From contig NZ_QLLT01000004.1 in the NCBI RefSeq assembly GCF_003259315.1, positions 62,001-126,000 on the forward strand: DNA of 64,000 nucleotides, written 5' to 3'. Positions 1-7,884 of this stretch are shown piece after piece. The first letter of the stretch is position 1; every line of letters begins with the position of its first letter. A model generated the notes under the pieces. That model saw only the letters and a list, made by a program, of their open reading frames with translations. It was not told the origin of the DNA and did not search any database. Both the position numbers and the translations under genes were made by a program. Source of the stretch: Kitasatospora sp. SolWspMP-SS2h. Lineage in GTDB: Bacteria; Actinomycetota; Actinomycetes; Streptomycetales; Streptomycetaceae.

Positions 1-1
1 C

Positions 2-430
2 ACCTGGGCGCCCCGCCGCAACCGCGCCGTGCTGTACGCGCTGTGCGCCGTGCTGGTGGTCCTGTTCTCGGTGCTCGCCGTCGTGCTGCCGGAGAGCTGG
101 CAGTTCAACGACCGGGTGATGATGGCCTGCTCCGGCCTGCTGTTCGCCGCGGTCGGCCTGATGCTGGCCCGTCCCAAGGTGGTCGCCGACGCCGAGGGCC
201 TGACCGTGGTCAACTTCGTCCGCAGCCGCCGGCTCTCCTGGGCCGAGGTGGTCCGGGTCAACTTCCGGGCCGGCGACCCCTGGGTGGTGCTCGACCTCGC
301 CGACGGCACTGCGCTGGCCGCCGTCGGCATCCAGCCCGGCGGCGGCCGGGAGCAGGCGATCCGGGCCGCCCGCGCCCTGCGCGACCTGGTCGAGGAGCGC
401 GGCGCGGGCCGCGAGGAGCAGCGGGCCTGA
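2..430 (+). CDS. PH-domain membrane protein, 5' end outside window
   Basis: The reading frame is open from the first bases of the window (TWAPRRNRA precedes the first internal GTG at 29), so the true start lies upstream. Two hydrophobic segments (about residues 12-32 and 40-58) are followed by a short soluble domain with the bacterial PH-like pattern VADAEGLTVVNFVRSRRLSWAEV, then a strand-rich stretch ending in a charged Arg/Glu tail. The layout matches small streptomycete membrane proteins with a bPH domain facing the cytoplasm. Their function is not established. It is followed by a 245-bp gap and is probably a separate unit from the transporter pair downstream. Confidence 0.7.
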   Translation, partial: TWAPRRNRAVLYALCAVLVVLFSVLAVVLPESWQFNDRVMMACSGLLFAAVGLMLARPKVVADAEGLTVVNFVRSRRLSWAEVVRVNFRAGDPWVVLDLADGTALAAVGIQPGGGREQAIRAARALRDLVEERGAGREEQRA

Positions 431-675
431 CCCCCGTCCCCCGGCCCGCCTCCGGACGGGCGGTCCTGACACGCCCCGGACGGGCGGGGCGGGCCGGTCC
501 GGAGAAGCGTTCGGGTATCGTCTAGGCTGGTAAAACCGCGGCAAAGCCCACCCGAGAACCGGGCTGCCCGCCTCCGCCCGCGACCAGAGGAGTGACACCT
601 CCCCTCGATGGACGATCCGTCCGGTAGTACCCGCGCCGCCGCGCACGTCTCCAGCCGGGGAAGGCGGGCGGCTCG
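431..675 (+). promoter_or_regulatory. leader region of the CNNM pair
   Basis: This gap holds a -10-like TAGGCT at 523-528, which would give a transcript with a leader of about 140 nt. In the leader a hairpin pairs AGCCC (545-549) with GGGCT (561-565), and a second GGAG/CTCC pairing lies around 588-600. A small reading frame of 23 codons (608-679, MDDPSGSTRAAAHVSSRGRR...) ends in a TGA that overlaps the ATG of the next gene as ATGA. The ribosome-binding site of the transporter gene itself is poor, so coupling to this small frame is possible. No known riboswitch consensus was recognised. Confidence 0.3.
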
Positions 676-2019
676 ATGACCACCGCCTGGCTCCTGCTGC
701 TCGCGGCTTTCCTGCTCATCCTCGCCAACGGCCTGTTCGTGGCCGCCGAGTTCGCGTTCGTGACCGCCGACCGCGGCACCGTGGAACGCGCCGCGGCCGA
801 CGGCGACCGGCGGGCCAAGGGACTCTCCAAGGCCCTGCACAGGCTCTCCTTCCAGCTCTCCGGCGCCCAGCTCGGCATCACCATCACCTCGCTGGTGGTC
901 GGCATGCTGGCCGAACCGGCGCTATCCGTCCTGCTGAAGCCGGTGTTCACCGCCGTCGGCCTGCCCGACTCGGCGGCCCGCGGCACCGCGGTGGCCGTCG
1001 GCCTGGTGCTGGCCACCGTGATCCAGATGGTGATCGGCGAACTCGTCCCGAAGAACTGGGCGATCTCCCGCCCGATCCGGGTCGCCTACGCCGTGGCCGG
1101 CCCGCAGCGCGCGTTCTCCGCCGCCTGCCGGCCGCTGATCGCCTTCCTCAACGGCTCCGCCGACCGGATCGTCCGGGCCTTCGGCGTCGAACCGCAGGAG
1201 GAGCTGGGCCACGCCCGCACCGCCGACGAACTCGTGGCGCTGGCCCGGCACTCGTACCAGGCCGGCGTCATGGACGAGCAGTCCGCGACGCTGTTCGTCC
1301 GCACCCTGGGACTGGGCGAGCTGACCGCCCAGTCCGTGATGACCCCGCGGATCGACGTCGCCGCCCTCCAGCAGGACGCCACCGCGACCGACGTGGTCAA
1401 CCTGACCCGGGCCACCGGGCTGAGCCGCTTCCCGGTGTACGCCGAGAGCCTGGACGAGGTCACCGGCACCGTCACGCTCAAGGACGCCCTCGCGGTCTCC
1501 GCCGCGCGGCGCGACCACACCAAGGTCCGCCACCTGTGCGCCCCGCCGCTGCTGGTCCCGGAGACGATGTCCGCCGAACGGCTGCTCGACCTGCTGCGCC
1601 GCCGCGAGCCGATGGCCGTGGTGGTCGACGAGTACGGCGGCACCGCCGGCGTCGCCACCATCGAGGACATCGTCGAGGAGGTGGTCGGCGAGGTCCAGGA
1701 CGAGCACGATCCCGCCGACACCCCCGACCTGCGCCCGCTCCCCCCGCGGGACGGCCTGCCGGTCTGGGACGCCGACGGCCGGGCCCGGCTCGACCAGCTC
1801 GCCAAGATCGGCCTGCACGCCCCCGACGGCCCGTACGAGACGCTCGGCGGCCTGCTCGCCGACCTGCTCGGCAAGCTCCCCGCCGTCGGCGAGCGCGCCC
1901 ACCTGCCCGGCTGGGAACTGACCGTGACCGCCGTCGACCGGCACCGCACCAGCCGGGTCGAGGTCCGCCGGGTGCACGAGGACGAGAACGACGACGAGGA
2001 CCGGGACAACCACCGATGA
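676..2019 (+). CDS. CNNM/CBS/CorC-type transporter (hemolysin family)
   Basis: A 447-residue protein with the full three-part architecture of the bacterial CNNM/CorC (HlyC/CorC) family. An N-terminal DUF21 membrane domain (about residues 1-190) carries the family pattern NGLFVAAEFAFV and VIGELVPKNWA. A tandem CBS pair follows (about 205-335, with MTPRIDV and VVDEYGGTAGVATIEDI), then a C-terminal CorC_HlyC domain (about 350-435). Family members are linked to Mg2+/divalent cation efflux or homeostasis; the substrate is inferred. The ATG is preceded by only a weak purine stretch. The stop codon overlaps the start of the next gene as ATGA, so the two paralogues are translationally coupled and probably act as a pair. 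Confidence 0.9.
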   Translation: MTTAWLLLLAAFLLILANGLFVAAEFAFVTADRGTVERAAADGDRRAKGLSKALHRLSFQLSGAQLGITITSLVVGMLAEPALSVLLKPVFTAVGLPDSAARGTAVAVGLVLATVIQMVIGELVPKNWAISRPIRVAYAVAGPQRAFSAACRPLIAFLNGSADRIVRAFGVEPQEELGHARTADELVALARHSYQAGVMDEQSATLFVRTLGLGELTAQSVMTPRIDVAALQQDATATDVVNLTRATGLSRFPVYAESLDEVTGTVTLKDALAVSAARRDHTKVRHLCAPPLLVPETMSAERLLDLLRRREPMAVVVDEYGGTAGVATIEDIVEEVVGEVQDEHDPADTPDLRPLPPRDGLPVWDADGRARLDQLAKIGLHAPDGPYETLGGLLADLLGKLPAVGERAHLPGWELTVTAVDRHRTSRVEVRRVHEDENDDEDRDNHR

Positions 2020-3065
2020 GCGCCCTGCAACTCGCCTTCTCGCTGCTCCTGCTGCTCGGCAACGCCTTCTTCGTCGGCGCCGAGTTCGCCGTCATCTCGG
2101 TGCGCCGCAGCCAGATCGAGCCGCTCGCCGAGGCCGGCGACAAGCGCGCCCGCACCGTGCTGCACGCGCTGTCCAACGTCTCCGCGATGCTGGCCGCCGC
2201 CCAGCTCGGCATCACCGTCTGCTCGCTGCTGCTCGGCGCGCTCGCCGAACCGACCATCGCGCACCTGCTGGAGCCCGCCTTCCACGCGCTCGGCGTGCCC
2301 GACTCGGCGATGCACCCGCTGAGCTACGCCATCGCGCTGAGCATCGTGGTGTTCCTGCACATGGTGATCGGCGAGATGGTGCCGAAGAACCTCGCCCTGG
2401 CCGGGCCGGAGCGGGCCGCGCTGCTGCTCGGCCCGCCGCTGGACCGGCTGGCCCGCTGGCTCGCCCCGTTCATCGCCTTCCTGAACGCCTTCGCCAACGG
2501 CGTGCTGCGGCTGTTCCGGGTCGAGCCCAAGGACGAGGTCGACTCGGTGGCCACCAGCGAGCAGCTGCTGCTGATGCTCACCGACTCCGGCGAGGCCGGG
2601 CTGCTCGACGACCGCCGCCGCGAACGCCTGGAGGACGCCCTGGAGATGGGCAGCCGCCCGGTCACCGAGGTGCTGCTCGACCCCGAGCAGCTGGTCACCG
2701 TCGGCCGCGAGGTCACCGGAGAGGAGATCCAGCGCCTGGCCGTGCGGACCGGCTTCTCCCGCTTCCCGGTCGCCGACGGGCACGGTGCCGTCCTCGGCTA
2801 CCTGCACCTGAAGGACTCGCTGGAGGTCGACGACCCGGCCGCGCCGATCCCGGAGCGGCTGTGGCGGCCGATCACCGTGCTGCGGGCCGGCCTGCCGCTG
2901 GACGACGCGCTCGCCGCGATGCGCCGGGCCGCCGCCCACCTGGCCGCCGTGGTCGACCCGGACGGGCGCCAGCTCGGCCTGGTCGCCCTGGAGGACGTCC
3001 TGGAGGAGCTGGTCGGCGAGGTCCACGACCCCGACCACCGCCCGCCCGCCGCCGCCCAGCGCTGA
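2016..3065 (+). CDS. second CNNM/CBS transporter, without CorC domain
   Basis: A 349-residue paralogue of the preceding gene. The ATG at 2016 overlaps the upstream stop (ATGA); reading frame open further 5' is only shadow sequence inside the first gene. A DUF21 domain (GNAFFVGAEFAVISV, HMVIGEMVPKNLAL) is followed by a CBS pair (GFSRFPVADGHG, LVALEDVLEELVGEV). It stops straight after the second CBS motif and lacks the CorC_HlyC domain of its partner. Adjacent long/short CNNM pairs are common in actinomycetes, which suggests a heteromeric cation transporter; that is inference. A strong terminator follows 3 bp after the stop. Confidence 0.9.
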   Translation: MSALQLAFSLLLLLGNAFFVGAEFAVISVRRSQIEPLAEAGDKRARTVLHALSNVSAMLAAAQLGITVCSLLLGALAEPTIAHLLEPAFHALGVPDSAMHPLSYAIALSIVVFLHMVIGEMVPKNLALAGPERAALLLGPPLDRLARWLAPFIAFLNAFANGVLRLFRVEPKDEVDSVATSEQLLLMLTDSGEAGLLDDRRRERLEDALEMGSRPVTEVLLDPEQLVTVGREVTGEEIQRLAVRTGFSRFPVADGHGAVLGYLHLKDSLEVDDPAAPIPERLWRPITVLRAGLPLDDALAAMRRAAAHLAAVVDPDGRQLGLVALEDVLEELVGEVHDPDHRPPAAAQR

Positions 3066-3067
3066 GA

Positions 3068-3111
3068 GGGCCCCCGTTCCTCCGGCCGCGCGGCCGGAGG
3101 AACGGGGGCCC
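3068..3111. terminator. bidirectional terminator, perfect 21-bp inverted repeat
   Basis: Arms at 3068-3088 and 3091-3111 are perfectly complementary with a 2-nt centre. The hairpin sits between the convergent ends of the CNNM pair (+) and the DUF4230 gene (-), so it can serve both strands. There is no U-tract, as is usual in streptomycetes. Confidence 0.85.
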
Positions 3112-3129
3112 CGGGGTGCGGGGGCGGTG

Positions 3130-3852
3130 CTACGCCACGGTGACCGTCACCGAGGTGAAGCCCAGCGAGCCCAGCAGGCCCGACAGCATCGCCTTGGTGT
3201 TGTTCTCCGCGGTCGTGGTCAGCTCGGTGTCCTTCGCCGCCTTGTCGATCTTCTCCACGGCCAGCAGCTCCACCTTGTGCTGGTCGTCGGAGGTGCTGGA
3301 CGAGAACAGGTCGCCGAGCCGGTCGAACAGGCCGCGCTCCTGCGAGTACATGTAGGAGTGCTTGACGTCCAGCGCCGCGTCCGCGAGCTGCGCGTGCGGG
3401 ATGGTGATGGACGCGGTGCGCCGGTCGTCGGAGACCTTCACCGAGTCCGGCCCGAGCTTGCCCAGGTCCACGTAGGCGCCGACGGTGCCCGCGCCCACGT
3501 ACAGGCTGCGGGTGCCGAGGATCGCCGACGGCAGGAACTTGGCCTCGTTGGCGAGGTCCACGATGACCTGGAAGTTGCCGGTGGCCGCGTTGTAGCGGCT
3601 CATGTTCTGCACCGACTTGAGCACCGCGGGCTGGCTGCGGTCCACGCTCTTCTCGGCGAACGGGTTCGGCAGGCCCGGCAGCCAGCCCAGCTGCCCGAGC
3701 CCGAGGAACAGGGCCACGATCACGGCCAGCGTGACCGGCAGGGAGACGTACCAGGGCACCCGGCGGGGCCCGGCCGTCCGTACGCGTTCCGCTCTCGGCG
3801 CCGGGTCCTCGTCGTCCTCCCGGCCGGCGCGCTCCTCCCGGACGCCCTTCAC
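3130..3852 (-). CDS. DUF4230 domain membrane protein
   Basis: A 240-residue protein. A charged cytoplasmic N-terminus (about 1-40) precedes one membrane segment (WYVSLPVTLAVIVALFLGLG, about 41-60). An extracellular domain follows with SVQNMSRYNAATGNFQVIVD and a series of beta-strands ending in TSVTVTVA, which matches the DUF4230 pattern. Function unknown. The start chosen is the GTG at 3852, which overlaps the TGA of the upstream AAA gene as GTGA; this implies coupled translation and perhaps a joint role. The frame stays open upstream only because it shadows the AAA gene. Confidence 0.8.
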   Translation of the reverse strand: MKGVREERAGREDDEDPAPRAERVRTAGPRRVPWYVSLPVTLAVIVALFLGLGQLGWLPGLPNPFAEKSVDRSQPAVLKSVQNMSRYNAATGNFQVIVDLANEAKFLPSAILGTRSLYVGAGTVGAYVDLGKLGPDSVKVSDDRRTASITIPHAQLADAALDVKHSYMYSQERGLFDRLGDLFSSSTSDDQHKVELLAVEKIDKAAKDTELTTTAENNTKAMLSGLLGSLGFTSVTVTVA

Positions 3853-5762
3853 TGGCGGCCGTCGATCAGTTCGCCGTACGCCTGCAGCAGGTCCGGCAGC
3901 CGCAGGGTCGCCAGATCCTCCCGGGAGGGCACGCCGCGCTGCCCGGAGAGCCGCAGGTCCCGGTAGGCGCAGGACTTCTCGTACAGGGTGCGGATGAAGC
4001 GGCCGTTGCCGAGCTGGTCGATCCAGCCCTCGGCGACCACGTGTCCGCAGATCGAGGTCAGTTCCTCGGCCGCGTCCACGTCCCAGCCGTCGCCGTCGGC
4101 CTGGGCCAACTTCAGGCCGATGTCGGCCAGTTCGGCGGGGCGGTAGGACGGGAAGTCGACCCGGGTGGTGAACCTGGAGTTCAGGCCCGGGTTCGTTGCC
4201 AGTAGTCGATTCATGCCGTCCGGGTACCCCGCAAGGATGATGACCAATCGGTCCCGGTTGTCCTCGGCCCGCTTGAGCAACACCTGCAGCGCCTCGTCGC
4301 CGTACGCGTCGCCCTTGCTGTAGCCGGAGTTGGCCAGCGAGTACGCCTCGTCTATGAACAGCACGCCGTCCAGCGCCGAGTCGATCAGCTCGTTCGCCTT
4401 CACCGCCGTCTGTCCGAGGAACTCGCCCACCAGGTCCGCCCGTTGGGCCTCCACCAGGTGGTCGCCGGAGAGCAGCCCCAGGGCGTGGAAGACCCGGCCG
4501 AGGATGCGCGCCACCGAGGTCTTGCCGGTGCCCGACGGCCCGGAGAACACGAAGTGCCGCTTGGGCGGCTGCACCGGCAGCCCCCGGTCCGCGCGCAGCC
4601 GGGCCATCCGTAACTGCGCGGACAGCGCCCGCACCTGGCGCTTGACCGGGTCCAGGCCGACCATCGCCTCCAGCTCGGCCAGCGCCTGGTCCAGCTCCAG
4701 CCGGGCGGCCGGCGCCGGGTTCGGGCCGGCCGGCGGGATCGCCTGCGCCATCGGCCAGTTGCCCAGCCGCGGCGCCGACGGCGCGGCGCCCGAGGCCCGT
4801 TCGGCCAGCTGGGCCCGGCCCGGCTCGGCCGCGCCCGGCGCGCCGTCCTCCTCGCACACCTCCTCGCTCACCCCGCCGGACCCGCCGCGGAACTCCACCG
4901 GCTCCAGCTCCTCCGGCGCCCCGGCCGGCCCCGCCGCGCCCCGGTACTCGCCGAACGCCTCGCCGTCCAGCAGCCCGTCCTCGGCCGCGATCGCCGCCAG
5001 CCGCTGCGCGGTGTCCATGAACGCCGGGTCCGCCCGGTGCACCGCCCGGTACAGCGGCAGCGCCGCCGCGCTGCGCCCCGCGCCCTCGTACGCCCGGGCC
5101 AGCCAGTAGCGCAGCTCCTTGCGCTGCGGCTGCTCGGAGCGGCAGCGCGCCAGCGCGGCCGCCAGCGGGCGCTGGGCCTGCGCGCACATGTCCAGCCGGA
5201 CCCGGGCCATGCCCGCGAACAGGCCCGCCTCGATGCCCAGCACCGGGTCGTCCAGCAGGCGGTCGGTATCCCGGATCAGCTGCTCCCAGTCCTTGAGCAG
5301 GTAGGAGCGGCAGGCGTGCAGGAAGCGCACCGCGGGGTCGCGCTCCGGCGGCGGGCAGTCCGTCAGCGCCTGCTCCAGCTCGGCCAGGTGGCGGCCGTCC
5401 AGCCAGTGCGAGGCGTGCGCCAGCGCCAGGTCCTGCGGGGTCTCCAGCACCGGCTGCACCCACCAGCCCAGCCAGTACCAGGAGCTGAGCGGACGGCGGT
5501 GGCGCTCGCGCTGCTCGCCGAAGCGGTCGCGGTGCCGGTGCATCGCCAGCAGCGCGCCCGCCGTGTCGCTGCGCAGCGCGTGCAGCCCGAGCCAGGCGTC
5601 CGCCATGCCCGGGTCGACGTAGACCGCGGCGCGGAACTCCTCCTCCGCGCGGGCGTACGAACCGGCCGTGTAGGCGTCCATGGCCCGCGCCCAGGCGCGG
5701 TCGGCGTCCGGGTCGGGACCCGCCGCGGCGGGACCCTCGCCGCCGGAACTCTCCACCGTCAC
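3849..5762 (-). CDS. TPR-AAA ATPase, CbxX/CfqX (SpoVK-like) family
   Basis: A two-part protein of about 637 residues. The N-terminal half is helical with TPR-like repeats (YTAGSYARAEEEFRAAVYVDP and similar). A Gly/Pro/Glu-rich linker (about 300-370) leads to a CbxX-type AAA module with Walker A GPSGTGKTS, Walker B GVLFIDEAYSL and the arginine segment NPGLNSRFTTRVDF. CbxX/CfqX ATPases remodel partner proteins; the client here is unknown. The GTG at 5762 has GGGGGGC about 5 nt upstream and is preferred; an in-frame ATG at 5813 (17 codons longer) lacks a ribosome-binding site. The gene is coupled to the downstream DUF4230 gene by a GTGA overlap. Confidence 0.8.
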   Translation of the reverse strand: MTVESSGGEGPAAAGPDPDADRAWARAMDAYTAGSYARAEEEFRAAVYVDPGMADAWLGLHALRSDTAGALLAMHRHRDRFGEQRERHRRPLSSWYWLGWWVQPVLETPQDLALAHASHWLDGRHLAELEQALTDCPPPERDPAVRFLHACRSYLLKDWEQLIRDTDRLLDDPVLGIEAGLFAGMARVRLDMCAQAQRPLAAALARCRSEQPQRKELRYWLARAYEGAGRSAAALPLYRAVHRADPAFMDTAQRLAAIAAEDGLLDGEAFGEYRGAAGPAGAPEELEPVEFRGGSGGVSEEVCEEDGAPGAAEPGRAQLAERASGAAPSAPRLGNWPMAQAIPPAGPNPAPAARLELDQALAELEAMVGLDPVKRQVRALSAQLRMARLRADRGLPVQPPKRHFVFSGPSGTGKTSVARILGRVFHALGLLSGDHLVEAQRADLVGEFLGQTAVKANELIDSALDGVLFIDEAYSLANSGYSKGDAYGDEALQVLLKRAEDNRDRLVIILAGYPDGMNRLLATNPGLNSRFTTRVDFPSYRPAELADIGLKLAQADGDGWDVDAAEELTSICGHVVAEGWIDQLGNGRFIRTLYEKSCAYRDLRLSGQRGVPSREDLATLRLPDLLQAYGELIDGRQ

Positions 5763-5917
5763 TGACGCCCCCCGCCAGACCTCGGGGCGCTCCTCTGCGC
5801 GCCTGCGTGGCATGGTACCGGCGCGGCGCTGATCCGGAAGGGTGCCGCGCGGCTCGAATGGCGCGAGACGATCGCATCCCGGCGGGGGCGGCGGGGCGGG
5901 GAGGAGGGCAGGACGAC

Positions 5918-5949
5918 GCCTCCGGCTCACGGGGGAACAAGCCGGAGGC
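5918..5949 (-). terminator. hairpin downstream of the P-loop gene
   Basis: A perfect 10-bp stem (5918-5927 with 5940-5949) and 12-nt loop lie about 50 bp past the stop of the minus-strand gene at 5998. The rest of the 235-bp gap between the AAA gene and this gene shows an AT-richer stretch near 5960-6005, unusual for the window, which may hold the AAA promoter. Confidence 0.55.
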
Positions 5950-5997
5950 GCCGTGTCTGTGGTTGCGGATTCAACTGATTTCCGCGACACGCAGAAC

Positions 5998-6633
5998 TTA
6001 AATCCTGATGATGTCGCAGGTCAAGACCGGTCCACCCGGTTCACTCAGGGTGCTCCCGGAGATCCGCCCGGTGACCCCGTCGACCCGCAGCGCCGCGTGC
6101 GGGCGGCTCGGGTCCGCCGCGAAGTGCGCATCCTCCGCACGCGACCAACCCGCCCAGAACTCGGCCAGTTCCGGCCCGTCCCGCAGCTGCCCGCGGGCCC
6201 GCGCCGCGGCCGGACCGAGCTCCATCCACAGCAGCGCCGCCAGGTGCGGGCGCACCTCCCGCCGGCCCGCGCCCACCCCCTCCAGCAGCACCACCGGCGC
6301 CACCGGCACCGCCCGCTCGGCGGTGAAGGCCCGCGCCGTCCAGTCGTACACCGGGTGCCGGCCCGCGACCCCGCGCGCCAGCGGCTCCAGCACGCCCGCG
6401 CGCAGCCGCTCCGTCCAGCCGAACGGCTCCCCGTGCGTGGCCAGGTCGTCCAGGTGCACCACCGGGGCCCCGCCGAGCGCGGCGGCCAGCCGGCCGGTGA
6501 ACGTGGTCTTGCCGGAGCCCGCGTGCCCGTCCACCGCGACCAGCCGCACCGGGCCCAGCGAGGGCGGCAGCGCGAGCAGGGCCGCGGCCAGCGCGGCCAG
6601 CTCCGCGGGCGGGTCGGGGAGGGCGGCGTCCAT
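5998..6633 (-). CDS. uridine kinase-like P-loop ATP-binding protein
   Basis: A 211-residue protein. Walker A is GHAGSGKTTF at residues 36-45, with Lys at 42. It is followed by VVHLDDLATHGEPFGWTERL, the acceptor/metal segment seen in uridine kinase-like and phosphoribulokinase-like NMP kinases, and by VVLLEGVGAGRREVRPHL. The length and motif order fit the small streptomycete uridine kinase-like family; the true substrate is not shown. Start ATG at 6633. The last codons and TAA lie in an AT-richer patch. The gene stands alone between a terminator hairpin and a 158-bp gap. Confidence 0.75.
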   Translation of the reverse strand: MDAALPDPPAELAALAAALLALPPSLGPVRLVAVDGHAGSGKTTFTGRLAAALGGAPVVHLDDLATHGEPFGWTERLRAGVLEPLARGVAGRHPVYDWTARAFTAERAVPVAPVVLLEGVGAGRREVRPHLAALLWMELGPAAARARGQLRDGPELAEFWAGWSRAEDAHFAADPSRPHAALRVDGVTGRISGSTLSEPGGPVLTCDIIRI

Positions 6634-6791
6634 CCGGCCAAGGGTACGCGGGCCGGGCCGGACGCCGGGCCCCGCGCGGCGGGACGTCGGGACCCGCACG
6701 GCGGGGGAGTGATCCCGGAGGGCACCGCGGGCGGCACCCTCGCCGGGACGTCGGACCGGCCGGGCCGGTCCGGCTCTGCGGGCCGCGGCCG

Positions 6792-7193
6792 TCAGGCCGC
6801 GCGGCGGTCGCGCTGCGCGGGCACCAGCGCCCGCACCGGGCGGTGCGCCCCAGCGTGCGAGAACGGCTGGGTGCGCCAGTCCAGCGCGGACGGCAGCGCC
6901 ACCAGGTTGTCCGGGCCGTCCGACCGCGGCGGCTCCTCGCACTCGGGCAGCTCGGCCGTCGGCAGGCCGGTGCCGGGGCAGATGGCCGGCTGGAAGGGGT
7001 TCCACGCGGAGGTCAGCACCGCGTGCTGGGGCAGGCGCTCCTCGTCCCCGATCAACGCGATCGGGCGGTCGCACTCCGGGCAGTGCACCCGGAAGCTCTC
7101 CCAGGTGTCGGCCGCGCCCGAGTCCGCCCCGAAGGGCGCCTCGAGCGCGCCGGGTTCGTCCTCGACGTCGGAACGCTGGTCGGTGGAAGGCAT
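6792..7193 (-). CDS. conserved hypothetical protein with CPEC motif
   Basis: A 133-residue protein. The ATG at 7193 has GAGGGGG about 7 nt upstream and is the clear start, although the frame is open further. The N-terminal 35 residues are acidic and probably disordered. A compact domain follows with VHCPECDRPIALIGDEERL and AICPGTG, suggesting a small metal- or nucleic-acid-binding fold. The C-terminus is basic (VRALVPAQRDRRAA). I do not recognise a named family. It is divergent from the Lrp regulator, with 208 bp between the two starts. Confidence 0.65.
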   Translation of the reverse strand: MPSTDQRSDVEDEPGALEAPFGADSGAADTWESFRVHCPECDRPIALIGDEERLPQHAVLTSAWNPFQPAICPGTGLPTAELPECEEPPRSDGPDNLVALPSALDWRTQPFSHAGAHRPVRALVPAQRDRRAA

Positions 7194-7387
7194 CGTGATC
7201 CCCCTCGGATCGGGCCGGAACCTCTCGTCGTCCGGGCCACCAGCAGCACTTCCCAGTGACGGCACGTCATAACCCTGCACTCCGGCGCACGGTGATGCAT
7301 TCCTTGTGTTCCTCGCCACATTCCGTTGGCATGTGCCCCCCGGATGCGCCCCCAGCGAGCTGTCTGCACAGCCCGGCCGCGATCGAG

Positions 7388-7393
7388 TAGGTT
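7388..7393 (+). promoter_or_regulatory. -10 element of a leaderless lrp-family mRNA
   Basis: TAGGTT is placed 8 nt before the GTG start of the Lrp gene, so transcription should begin at or next to the start codon. A CTGCAC at 7364-7369, 18 bp upstream, could act as a -35. There is no ribosome-binding site, which supports leaderless translation. Confidence 0.6.
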
Positions 7394-7401
7394 GACGCCT
7401 T

Positions 7402-7842
7402 GTGGAGGAACTCGACCAGCGCATCGTCCAGCTGCTGCTCCAGGACGGACGGATGAGCTACACCGACCTGGGCAAGGCCACCGGCCTGTCCACCTCGGCC
7501 GTGCACCAGCGGGTGCGCCGCCTCGAACAGCGCGGCGTCATCCGCGGCTACACCGCCATCGTCGACCCCGAGGCGGTCGACCTGGCGCTCACCGCGTTCA
7601 TCTCGGTCAAGCCCTTCGACCCCAGCGCGCCCGACGACACCCCCGAGCGGCTCGTCGGCCTGCCCGAGATCGAGGCCTGCCACAGCGTCGCCGGCGACGA
7701 GAACTACATCCTCAAGGTCCGCGTCCCCGGCCCCGGCGACCTGGAGGACCTGCTGGCCCGGATCCGCTCCGCCGCGGGCGTCTCCACCCGCACCACCGTC
7801 GTCCTGTCCACCCCGTACGAGGCCCGCCCGCCCAGGCTCTGA
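7402..7842 (+). CDS. Lrp/AsnC family transcriptional regulator
   Basis: A 146-residue protein of the usual length. The N-terminal winged helix-turn-helix has DQRIVQLLLQDGRMSYTDLG and STSAVHQRVRRLEQRGVI, and is followed by the AsnC ligand domain (GYTAIVDPEAVDL, HSVAGDENYILKVRV). Family members sense amino acids or related ligands and regulate transport or catabolism. The amidohydrolase gene starts 42 bp downstream on the same strand and may be a target; this is inference. The GTG start coincides with the predicted transcription start. Confidence 0.9.
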   Translation: MEELDQRIVQLLLQDGRMSYTDLGKATGLSTSAVHQRVRRLEQRGVIRGYTAIVDPEAVDLALTAFISVKPFDPSAPDDTPERLVGLPEIEACHSVAGDENYILKVRVPGPGDLEDLLARIRSAAGVSTRTTVVLSTPYEARPPRL

Positions 7843-7884
7843 CCCGGTCGGGGGCGCGCCGTCCACGGTGCGAGACTGGACGCC

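Noticed and set aside
535..675. c-di-AMP, magnesium or manganese riboswitch before the CNNM gene
   Set aside because: Hairpins exist but none of the conserved sequence blocks of ydaO, M-box or yybP-ykoY elements could be matched by eye.
3130..5940. A single 936-codon frame spanning the AAA and DUF4230 genes
   Set aside because: Only the last 240 codons (from GTG 3852) carry the DUF4230 content; the rest is an out-of-frame shadow of the AAA gene.
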